Assembly: GCA_023053685.1 (NCBI GenBank) | Contig: JALIGW010000285.1 | Location: forward strand, 1 to 64,000 | From: Diadophis punctatus similis | Lineage: Eukaryota; Chordata; Lepidosauria; Squamata; Dipsadidae | Direction: 5' to 3' | DNA: 64,000 bases | Shown: positions 21,825-33,281 of the stretch, in pieces | Position numbering within the stretch: the stretch's first letter is position 1 | Layout: each line of letters opens with the position of its first letter | Translations under genes and position numbers: made by a program | The notes under the pieces: model-generated | The model's input: only the letters and a program-made list of their open reading frames with translations | The model's database searches: none | Told to the model about the DNA's origin: nothing

Positions 21825-24090
21825 CTGCACAGGCTGGAAAGCCGAATTCTCGCTTGATTTTTGATTCCGACCTTTCCCTGAAGAGCTAGCCCAAGGTCTA
21901 ACACAGCATTCGCCTTATTTCTCAATTCAGCCCAAAAACATCACTTTTGACAAACACCTCAGAAATGAAAAAGAAACACATATTCCTGTTCCCCACAGGC
22001 TGGAAAGCCGAATTCTCGCTTGATTTTTGATTCCGACCTTTCCCTGAAGAGCTAGCCCAAGGTCTAACACAGCATTCGCCTTATTTCTCAATTCAGCCCA
22101 AAAACATCACTTTTGGCAAACACCTCAGAAATGAAAAGAAACACATATTCCTGTTCCCCAGGGGCTGGAAAGCCAAATTCTCGCTTGATTTTCGATTCCA
22201 AGCCTTCCCTGAAGAGCTAGCCCAAGGTCTAAAACAGAATTCGCCTTAGTTCTCAATTCAGCCAAAAAACATCACTTTTGACAAACACCTCAGAAATGAA
22301 AAAGAAACACATATTCCTGTTCCCCACGTGCTGGAAAGCCGAATTCTCGCTTGAATTTTGATTCCGAGCCTACCCTGAAGAGCTAGCCCAAAGTGTAACG
22401 CAGCATTCGCCTTAGGACTCAATACAGCCAAAAAACATGACTTTTGACAAACACCTCAGAAATGAAAATGAAACACATATTCCTGTTCCCCACAGGCTGG
22501 AAAGCCGAATTCTCGCTTGATTTTTGATTCCGACCTTTCCCTGAAGAGCTAGCCCAAGGTCTAACACAGCATTCGCCTTATTTCTCAATTCAGCCCAAAA
22601 ACATCACTTTTGGCAAACACCTCAGAAATGAAAAGAAACACATATTCCTGTTCCCCAGGGACTGGAAAGCCGAATTCTCGCTTGATTTTCGATTCCAAGC
22701 CTTCGCTGAAGAGCTAGCCCAAAGTCTAACACAGCATTCGCCTTATTTCTCAATTCAGCCCAAAAACATCACTTTTGGCAAACACCTCAGAAATGAAAAG
22801 AAACACATATTCCTGTTCCCCAGGGACTGGAAAGCCGAATTCTTGCTTGATTTTCTTTTCCAAGCCTTCGCTGAAGAGCTAGCCCAAAGTCTAACACAGC
22901 ATTCGCCTTATTTCTCAATTCAGCCCAAAAACATCACTTTTGACAAACATCTCAGAAATGAAAAAGTAACACATATTCCTGTTCCCCACGGGCTGGAAAG
23001 CCGAATTCTCGCTTGATTTTCGATTCCAAGCCTTCCCTGAAGAGCTAGCCCAAGGTCTAACACAGAATTCGCCTCAGTTCTCAATTCAGCCAAAAAACAT
23101 GACTTTTGACAAACACCTCAGAAATGAAAATGAAACACATATTCCTGTTCTGCACAGGCTGGAAAGCCGAATTCTCGCTTGATTTTTGATTCCGACCTTT
23201 CCCTGAAGAGCTAGCCCAAGGTCTAACACAGCATTCGCCTTATTTCTCAATTCAGCCCAAAAACATCACTTTTGACAAACACCTCAGAAATGAAAAAGAA
23301 ACACATATTCCTGTTCCCCACAGGCTGGAAAGCCGAATTCTCGCTTGATTTTTGATTCCGACCTTTCCCTGAAGAGCTAGCCCAAGGTCTAACACAGCAT
23401 TCGCCTTATTTCTCAATTCAGCCCAAAAACATCACTTTTGGCAAACACCTCAGAAATGAAAAGAAACACATATTCCTGTTCCCCAGGGGCTGGAAAGCCA
23501 AATTCTCGCTTGATTTTCGATTCCAAGCCTTCCCTGAAGAGCTAGCCCAAGGTCTAAAACAGAATTCGCCTTAGTTCTCAATTCAGCCAAAAAACATCAC
23601 TTTTGACAAACACCTCAGAAATGAAAAAGAAACACATATTCCTGTTCCCCACGTGCTGGAAAGCCGAATTCTCGCTTGAATTTTGATTCCGAGCCTACCC
23701 TGAAGAGCTAGCCCAAAGTGTAACGCAGCATTCGCCTTAGGACTCAATACAGCCAAAAAACATGACTTTTGACAAACACCTCAGAAATGAAAATGAAACA
23801 CATATTCCTGTTCCCCACAGGCTGGAAAGCCGAATTCTCGCTTGATTTTTGATTCCGACCTTTCCCTGAAGAGCTAGCCCAAGGTCTAACACAGCATTCG
23901 CCTTATTTCTCAATTCAGCCCAAAAACATCACTTTTGGCAAACACCTCAGAAATGAAAAGAAACACATATTCCTGTTCCCCAGGGACTGGAAAGCCGAAT
24001 TCTCGCTTGATTTTCGATTCCAAGCCTTCGCTGAAGAGCTAGCCCAAAGTCTAACACAGCATTCGCCTTATTTCTCAATTCAGCCCAAAA
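21400..24090 (+). repeat. 8-monomer (1325-bp) tandem duplication
   Basis: CACGTG at 22325 recurs at 23650 and AACATCTCAG near 21622 recurs near 22947, both at 1325 bp. The unit is the 1160-bp 7-mer plus one additional 165-bp monomer. At the junction (about 22690-22860) lies a chimeric monomer that begins as the TTCGCTG/CAAAGT type and ends as the TTTTGGC/GAAAAGAAAC type. The second unit reads CTTTTCC near 22855 where the first has CGTTTCC. Confidence 0.82.
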
Positions 24091-27000
24091 ACATCACTTT
24101 TGACAAACCCCTCAGAAATGAAAAAGTAACACATATTCCTGTTCCCCACGGGCTGGAAAGCCAAATTCTCGCTTGATTTTCGATTCCAAGCCTTCCCTTA
24201 AGAGCTAGCCCAAGGTCTAACACAGAATTCGCCTCAGTTCTCAATTCAGCCAAAAAACATGACTTTTGACAAACACCTCAGAAATGAAAATGAAACACAT
24301 ATTCCTGTTCTGCAGAGGCTGGAAAGCCGAATTCTCGCTTGATTTTTGATTCCGACCTTTCCCTGAAGAGCTAGCCCAAGGTCTAACACAGCATTCGCCT
24401 TATTTCTCAATTCAGCCCAAAAACATCACTTTTGGCAAACACCTCAGAAATGAAAAAGAAACACATATTCCTGTTCCCCACAGGCTGCAAAGCCGAATTC
24501 TCGCTCGATTTTTGATTCCGACCTTTCCCTGAAGAGCTAGCCCAAGGTCTAACCCAGCATTCGCCTTATTTCTCAATTCAGCCCAAAAACATTACTTTTG
24601 GCAAACACCTCAGAAATGAAAAAGAAACACATATTCCTGTTCCCCATGGGCTGGAAAGCCGAATTCTCGCTTGATTTTCGATTCCAAGCCTTCGCTGAAG
24701 AGCTAGCCCAAAGTCTAACACAGCTTTCTCCTTATTTCTCAATTCAGCCCAAAAACATCACTTTTGACAAACACCTCAGAAATGAAAAAGAAACACATAT
24801 TCCTGTTCCCCAGGGGCTGGAAAGCCGAATTCTCGCTTGATTTTCGATTCCAAGCCTTCGCTGAAGAGCTAGCCCAAAGTCTAACACAGCATTCGCCTTA
24901 TTTCTCAATTCAGCCCAAAAACATCACTTTTGACAAACACCTCAGAAATGAAAAAGTAAAACATATTCCTGTTCCCCACGGGCTGGAAAGCCGAATTCTC
25001 GCTTGATTTTCGATTCCAAGCCTTCCCTGAAGAGCTAGCCCAAGGTCTAACACAGAATTCGCCTTATTTCTCAATTCAGCCCAAAAACATCACTTTTGAC
25101 AAACACCTCAGAAATGAAAATGAAACACATATTCCTGTTCCCCACAGGCTGGAAAGCCGAATTCTCGCTTCATTTTTGATTCCGACCTTTCCCTGAAGAG
25201 CTAGCCCAAGGTCTAACACAGCATTCGCCTTATTTCTCAATTCAGCCCAAAAACATCACTTTTGACAAACACCTCAGAAATGAAAAAGAAACACATATTC
25301 CTGTTCCCCACGGGCTGGAAAGCTGAATTCTCGCTTGATTTTCGATTCCAAGCCTTCCCTGAAGAGCTAGCCCAAGGTCTAACACAGAATTCGCCTCAGT
25401 TCTCAATTCAGCCAAAAAACATGACTATTGACAAACACCTCAGAAATGAAAATGAAACACATATTCCTGTTCCGCACAGGCTGGAAAGCTGAATTCTCGC
25501 TTCATTTTTGATTCCGACCTTTCCCTGAAGAGCTAGCCCAAGGTCTAACACAGCATTTGCCTTATTTCTCAATTCAGCCCAAAAACATCACTTTTGACAA
25601 ACACCTCAGAAATGAAAAAGAAACACATATTCCTGTTCCCCACAGGCTGGAAAGCCGAATTCTCTCTCGATTTTTGATTCCGACCATTCCCTGAAGAGCT
25701 AGCCCAAGGTCTAACCCAGCATTCGCCTTATTTCTCAATTCAGCCCAAAAACATCACTTTTGACAAACACCTCAGAAATGAAAATGAAACACATATTCCT
25801 GTTCCCCACGGGCTGGAAAGCTGAATTCTCGCTTGAATTTTTATTCCGAGCCTACCCTGAAGAGCTAGCCCAAAGTCTAACACAGCATTCGCCTTAGGAC
25901 TCAATACAGCCCAAAAACATCACTTTTGGCAAACACCTCAGAAATGAAAATGAAACACATATTCCTGTTCCCCACAGGCTGGAAAGCCGAATTCTCGCTT
26001 GATTTTTGATTCCGACCTTTCCCTGAAGAGCTAGCCCAAGGTCTAACACAGCATTCGCGTTATTTCTCAATTCAGCCCAAAAACATCACTTTTGGCAAAC
26101 ACCTCAGAAATGAAAAGAAACACATATTCCTGTTCCCCAGGGACTGGAAAGCCGAATTCTCGCTTGATTTTCGTTTCCAAGCCTTCGCTGAAGAGCTAGC
26201 CCAAAGTCTAACACAGCATTCGCCTTATTTCTCAATTCAGCCCAAAAACATCACTTTTGACAAACACCTCAGAAATGAAAAAGTAACACATATTCCTGTT
26301 CCCCACGGGCTGGAAAGCCGAATTCTCGCTTGATTTTCGATTCCAAGCCTTCCCTGAAGAGCTAGCCCAAGGTCTAACACAGAATTCGCCTCAGTTCTCA
26401 ATTCAGCCAAAAAACATGACTTTTGACAAACACCTCAGAAATGAAAATGAAACACATATTCCTGTTCTGCACAGGCTGGAAAGCCGAATTCTCGCTTGAT
26501 TTTTGATTCCGACCTTTCCCTGAAGAGCTAGCCCAAGGTCTAACACAGCATTCGCCTTATTTCTCAATTCAGCCCAAAAACATCACTTTTGACAAACACC
26601 TCAGAAATGAAAAAGAAACACATATTCCTGTTCCCCACAGGCTGGAAAGCCGAATTCTCGCTTGATTTTTGATTCCGACCTTTCCCTGAAGAGCTAGCCC
26701 AAGGTCTAACACAGCATTCGCCTTATTTCTCAATTCAGCCCAAAAACATCACTTTTGGCAAACACCTCAGAAATGAAAAGAAACACATATTCCTGTTCCC
26801 CAGGGGCTGGAAAGCCAAATTCTCACTTGATTTTCGATTCCAAGCCTTCCCTGAAGAGCTAGCCCAAGGTCTAAAACAGAATTCGCCTTAGTTCTCAATT
26901 CAGCCAAAAAACATCACTTTTGACAAACACCTCAGAAATGAAAAAGAAACACATATTCCTGTTCCCCACGTGCTGGAAAGCCGAATTCTCGCTTGAATTT

Positions 27001-27208
27001 TGATTCCGAGCCTACCCTGAAGAGCTAGCCCAAAGTGTAACGCAGCATTCGCCTTAGGACTCAATACAGCCAAAAAACATGACTTTTGACAAACACCTCA
27101 GAAATGAAAATGAAACACATATTCCTGTTCCCCACAGGCTGGAAAGCCGAATTCTCGCTTGATTTTTGATTCCGACCTTTCCCTGAAGAGCTAGCCCAAG
27201 GTCTAACA
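24091..27208 (+). repeat. Mosaic block with PstI-variant and cassette monomers
   Basis: Order of distinctive monomers: AAACCCCTCAG near 24106, the PstI site CTGCAG near 24310, GGCTGCAAAGCC near 24483, TAACCCAGC near 24549, CATTACTTTTGGC near 24591 with CCATGGGCTGG, CAGCTTTCTCC near 24721, then the CATTTGCC / CTCTCTCG / ACCATTCC cassette near 25554-25686. The part to about 25006 matches 30.2-32.1 kb at a shift of 7130 bp and the part from about 25262 to 26967 matches 32.06-33.77 kb at 6798 bp, a difference of two monomers. A third copy of the same order lies at 36.4-38.7 kb at a shift of 11774 bp without that loss. Confidence 0.8.
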
Positions 27209-30200
27209 CAGCATTCGCCTTATTTCTCAATTCAGCCCAAAAACATCACTTTTGACAAACACCTCAGAAATGAAAATGAAACACATATTCCTGTTCCCCA
27301 CAGGCTGGAAAGCCGAATTCTCGCTTCATTTTTGATTCCGACCTTTCCCTGAAGAGCTAGCCCAAGGTCTAACACAGCATTCGCCTTATTTCTCATTTCA
27401 GCCCAAAAACATCACTTTTCGCAAACACCTCAGAAATGAAAAGAAACACATATTCCTGTTCCCCAGGGGCTGGAAAGCCGAATTCTCGCTTGATTTTTGA
27501 TTCCAAGCCTTCGCTGAAGAGCTAGCCCAAAGTCTAACACAGCATTCGCCTTATTTCTCAATTCAGCCCAAAAACATCACTTTTGACAAACACCTCAGAA
27601 ATGAAAAAGTAACACATATTCCTGTTCCCCACGGGCTGGAAAGCCGAATTCTCGCTTGATTTTCGATTCGAAGCCTTCCCTGAAGAGCTAGCCCAAGGTC
27701 TAACACAGAATTCGCCTCAGTTCTCAATTCAGCCAAAAAACATGACTTTTGACAAACACCTCAGAAATTAAAATGAAACACATATTCCTGTTCTGCACAG
27801 GCTGGAAAGCCGAATTCTCGCTTGATTTTTGATTCCGACCTTTCCCTGAAGAGCTAGCCCAAGGTCTAACACAGCATTCGCCTTATTTCTCAATTCAGCC
27901 CAAAAATATCACTTTTGACAAACACCTCAGAAATGAAAAAGAAACACATATTCCTGTTCCCCACAGGCTGGAAAGCCGAATTCTCGCTTGATTTTTGATT
28001 CCAACCTTTCCCTGAAGAGCTAGCCCAAGGTCTAACACAGCATTCGCCTTATTTCTCAATTCAGCCCAAAAACATCACTTTTGGCAAACACCTCAGAAAT
28101 GAAAAGAAACACATATTCCTGTTCCCCAGGGGCTGGAAAGCCAAATTCTCGCTTGATTTTCGATTCCAAGCCTTCCCTGAAGAGCTAGCCCAAGGTCTAA
28201 AACAGAATTCGCCTTAGTTCTCAATTCAGCCAAAAAACATCACTTTTGACAAACACCTCAGAAATGAAAAAGAAACACATATTCCTGTTCCCCAGGGACT
28301 GGAAAGCCGAATTCTCGCTTGATTTTCGATTCCAAGCCTTCGCTGAAGAGCTAGCCCAAAGTCTAACACAGCATTCGCCTTATTTCTCAATTCAGCCCAA
28401 AAACATCACTTTTGACAAACACCTCAGAAATGAAAAAGTAACACATATTCCTGTTCCCCATGGGCTGGAAAGCCGAATTCTCGCTTGATTTTCGATTCCA
28501 AGCCTTCCCTTAAGAGCTAGCCCAAGGTCTAACACAGAATTCGCCTCAGTTCTCAATTCAGCCAAAAAACATGACTTTTGACAAACACCTCAGAAATGAA
28601 AATGAAACACATATTCCTGTTCTGCACAGGCTGGAAAGCCGAATTCTCGCTTGATTTTTGATTCCGACCTTTCCCTGAAGAGCTAGCCCAAGGTCTAACA
28701 CAGCATTCGCCTTATTTCTCAATTCAGCCCAAAAACATCACTTTTGACAAACACCTCAGAAATGAAAACGAAACACATATTCCTGTTCCCCACAGGCTGG
28801 AAAGCCGAATTCTCGCTTGATTTTTGATTCCGACCTTTCCCTGAAGAGCTAGCCCAAGGTCTAACACAGCATTCGCCTTATTTCTCAATTCAGCCCAAAA
28901 ACATCACTTTTGGCAAACACCTCAGAAATGAAAAGAAACACATATTCCTGTTCCCCAGGGGCTGGAAAGCCAAATTCTCGCTTGATTTTCGATTCCAAGC
29001 CTTCCCTGAAGAGCTAGCCCAAGGTCTAAAACAGAATTCGCCTTAGTTCTCAATTCAGCCAAAAAACATCACTTTTGACAAACACCTCAGAAATGAAAAA
29101 GAAACACATATTCCTGTTCCCCACGTGCTGGAAAGCCGAATTCTCGCTTGAATTTTGATTCCGAGCCTACCCTGAAGAGCTAGCCCAAAGTGTAACGCAG
29201 CATTCGCCTTAGGACTCAATACAGCCAAAAAACATGACTTTTGACAAACACCTCAGAAATGAAAATGAAACACATATTCCTGTTCCGCACAGGCTGGAAA
29301 GCCGAATTCTCGCTTGATTTTTGATTCCGACCTTTCCCTGAAGAGCTAGCCCAAGGTCTAACACAGCATTCGCCTTATTTCTCAATTCAGCCCAAAAACA
29401 TCACTTTTGACAAACACCTCAGAAATGAAAAAGAAACACATATTCCTGTTCCCCACAGGCTGGAAAGCCGAATTCTCGCTTGATTTTTGATTCCGACCTT
29501 TCCCTGAAGAGCTAGCCCAAGCTCTAACACAGCATTCGCCTTATTTCTCAATTCAGCCCAAAAACATCACTTTTGGCAAACACCTCAGAAATGAAAAGAA
29601 ACACATATTCCTGTTCCCCAGGGGCTGGAAAGCCGAATTCTCGCTTGATTTTCGATTCCAAGCCTTGCCTGAAGAGCTAGCCCAAAGTCTAACACAGCAT
29701 TCGCCTTATTTCTCAATTCAGCCCAAAAACATCACTTTTGACAAACACCTCAGAAATGAAAAAGAAACACATATTCCTGTTCCCCACAGGCTGGAAAGCC
29801 GAATTCCTCGCTTGATTTTTGATTCCGACCTTTCCCTGAAGAGCTAGCCCAAGGTCTAACACAGCATTCGCCTTATTTCTCAATTCAGCCCAAAAACATC
29901 ACTTTTGGCAAACACCTCAGAAATGAAAAGAAACACATATTCCTGTTCCCCAGGGACTGGAAAGCCGAATTCTCGCTTGATTTTCGTTTCCAAGCCTTCG
30001 CTGAAGAGCTAGCCCAAAGTCTAACACAGCATTCGCCTTATTTCTCAATTCAGCCCAAAAACATCACTTTTGACAAACCCCTCAGAAATGAAAAAGTAAC
30101 ACATATTCCTGTTCCCCACGGGCTGGAAAGCCGAATTCTCGCTTGATTTTCGATTCCAAGCCTTCCCTGAAGAGCTAGCCCAAGGTCTAACACAGAATTC

Positions 30201-30278
30201 GCCTCAGTTCTCAATTCAGCCAAAAAACATGACTTTTGACAAACACCTCAGAAATGAAAATGAAACACATATTCCTGT
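27209..30278 (+). repeat. Right member of long-range repeat
   Basis: This region copies 17430-21824 with two monomers fewer at about 28290 and one instead of two 994-bp units. It carries the only CATTTCAG monomer right of 18 kb (near 27385) and the TCAGAAATTAAAATG marker near 27761. Private changes are GATTCGAAGCC near 27665, CACTTTTCGC near 27414 and an inserted C in GAATTCCTCGC near 29803. At 28246-28310 a GAAAAAGAAAC monomer runs into CCCAGGGACTGG, a combination made by the two-monomer loss. Confidence 0.82.
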
Positions 30279-33200
30279 TCTGCACAGGCTGGAAAGCCGA
30301 ATTCTCGCTTGATTTTTGATTCCGACCTTTCCCTGAAGAGCTAGCCCAAGGTCTAACACAGCATTCGCCTTATTTCTCAATTCAGCCCAAAAACATCACT
30401 TTTGACAAACACCTCAGAAATGAAAAAGAAACACATATTCCTGTTCCCCACAGGCTGGAAAGCCGAATTCTCGCTTGATTTTTGATTCCGACCTTTCCCT
30501 GAAGAGCTAGCCCAAGGTCTAACACAGCATTCGCCTTATTTCTCAATTCAGCCCAAAAACATCACTTTTGGCAAACACCTCAGAAATGAAAAGAAACACA
30601 TATTCCTGTTCCCCAGGGGCTGGAAAGCCAAATTCTTGCTTGATTTTCGATTCCAAGCCTTCCCTGAAGAGCTAGCCCAAGGTCTAAAACAGAATTCGCC
30701 TTAGTTCTCAATTCAGCCAAAAAACATCACTTTTGACAAACACCTCAGAAATGAAAAAGAAACACATATTCCTGTTCCCCACGTGCTGGAAAGCCGAATT
30801 CTCGCTTGAATTTTGATTCCGAGCCTACCCTGAAGAGCTAGCCCAAAGTGTAACGCAGCATTCGCCTTAGGACTCAATACAGCCAAAAAACATGACTTTT
30901 GACAAACACCTCAGAAATGAAAATGAAACACATATTCCTGTTCCCCACAGGCTGGAAAGCCGAATTCTCGCTTGATTTTTGATTCCGACCTTTCCCTGAA
31001 GAGCTAGCCCAAGGTCTAACACAGCATTCGCCTTATTTCTCAATTCAGCCCAAAAACATCACTTTTGGCAAACACCTCAGAAATGAAAAGAAACACATAT
31101 TCCTGTTCCCCAGGGACTGGAAAGCCGAATTCTCGCTTGATTTTCGATTCCAAGCCTTCGCTGAAGAGCTAGCCCAAAGTCTAACACAGCATTCGCCTTA
31201 TTTCTCAATTCAGCCCAAAAACATCACTTTTGACAAACACCTCAGAAATGAAAAAGTAACACATATTCCTGTTCCCCACGGGCTGGAAAGCCGAATTCTC
31301 GCTTGATTTTCGATTCCAAGCCTTCCCTTAAGAGCTAGCCCAAGGTCTAACACAGAATTCGCCTCAGTTCTCAATTCAGCCAAAAAACATGACTTTTGAC
31401 AAACACCTCAGAAATGAAAATGAAACACATATTCCTGTCCTGCAGAGGCTGGAAAGCCGAATTCTCGCTTGATTTTTGATTCCGACCTTTCCCTGAAGAG
31501 CTAGCCCAAGGTCTAACACAGCATTCGCCTTATTTCTCAATTCAGCCCAAAAACATCACTTTTGGCAAACACCTCAGAAATGAAAAAGAAACACATATTC
31601 CTGTTCCCCACAGGCTGCAAAGCCGAATTCTCGCTCGATTTTTGATTCCGACCTTTCCCTGAAGAGCTAGCCCAAGGTCTAACCCAGCATTCGCCTTATT
31701 TCTCAATTCAGCCCAAAAACATTACTTTTGGCAAACACCTCAGAAATGAAAAAGAAACACATATTCCTGTTCCCCATGGGCTGGAAAGCCGAATTCTCGC
31801 TTGATTTTCGATTCCAAGCCTTCGCTGAAGAGCTAGCCCAAAGTCTAACACAGCTTTCTCCTTATTTCTCAATTCAGCCCAAAAACATCACTTTTGACAA
31901 ACACCTCAGAAATGAAAAAGAAACACATATTCCTGTTCCCCAGGGGCTGGAAAGCCGAATTCTCGCTTGATTTTCGATTCCAAGCCTTCGCTGAACAGCT
32001 AGCCCAAAGTCTAACACAGCATTCGCCTTATTTCTCAATTCAGCCCAAAAACATCACTTTTGACAAACACCTCAGAAATGAAAAAGAAACACATATTCCT
32101 GTTCCCCACGGGCTGGAAAGCCGAATTCTCGCTTGATTTTCGATTCCAAGCCTTCCCTGAAGAGCTAGCCCAAGGTCTAACACAGAATTCGCCTCAGTTC
32201 TCAATTCAGCCAAAAAACATGACTTTTGACAAACACCTCAGAAATGAAAATGAAACACATATTCCTGTTCCGCACAGGCTGGAAAGCTGAATTCTCGCTT
32301 CATTTTTGATTCCGACCTTTCCCTGAAGAGCTAGCCCAAGGTCTAACACAGCATTTGCCTTATTTCTCAATTCAGCCCAAAAACATCACTTTTGACAAAC
32401 ACCTCAGAAATGAAAAAGAAACACATATTCCTGTTCCCCACAGGCTGGAAAGCCGAATTCTCTCTCGATTTTTGATTCCGACCATTCCCTGAAGAGCTAG
32501 CCCAAGGTCTAACCCAGCATTCGCCTTATTTCTCAATTCAGCCCAAAAACATCACTTTTGACAAACACCTCAGAAATGAAAATGAAACACATATTCCTGT
32601 TCCCCACGGGCTGGAAAGCTGAATTCTCGCTTGAATTTTTATTCCGAGCCTACCCTGAAGAGCTAGCCCAAAGTCTAACACAGCATTCGCCTTAGGACTC
32701 AATACAGCCAAAAAACATGACTTTTGACAAACACCTCAGAAATGAAAATGAAACACATATTCCTGTTCCCCACAGGCTGGAAAGCTGAATTCTCGCTTGA
32801 TTTTTGATTCCGACCTTTCCCTGAAGAGCTAGCCCAAGGTCTAACACAGCATTCGCCTTATTTCTCAATTCAGCCCAAAAACATCACTTTTGGCAAACAC
32901 CTCAGAAATGAAAAGAAACACATATTCCTGTTCCCCAGGGACTGGAAAGCCGAATTCTCGCTTGATTTTCGTTTCCAAGCCTTCGCTGAAGAGCTAGCCC
33001 AAAGTCTAACACAGCATTCGCCTTATTTCTCAATTCAGCCCAAAAACATCACTTTTGACAAACACCTCAGAAATGAAAAAGTAACACATATTCCTGTTCC
33101 CCACGGGCTGGAAAGCCGAATTCTCGCTTGATTTTCGATTCCAAGCCTTCCCTGAAGAGCTAGCCCAAGGTCTAACACAGAATTCGCCTCAGTTCTCAAT

Positions 33201-33281
33201 TCAGCCAAAAAACATGACTTTTGACAAACACCTCAGAAATGAAAATGAAACACATATTCCTGTTCTGCACAGGCTGGAAAG
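30279..33281 (+). repeat. Mosaic block, second copy of the 24-27 kb order
   Basis: CACGTG at 30780 and the PstI variant near 31440 match 23650 and 24310 at 7130 bp. Private changes include ATTCCTGTCC near 31431. In the cassette, three successive monomers (31728, 31894, 32060) stand where the copies at 24598 and 36372 have five, so two monomers are missing. The monomer at 31894 has CTGAACAGCT, shared with 36538, 41181 and 42676, where the 24764 copy has CTGAAGAGCT. Confidence 0.8.
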
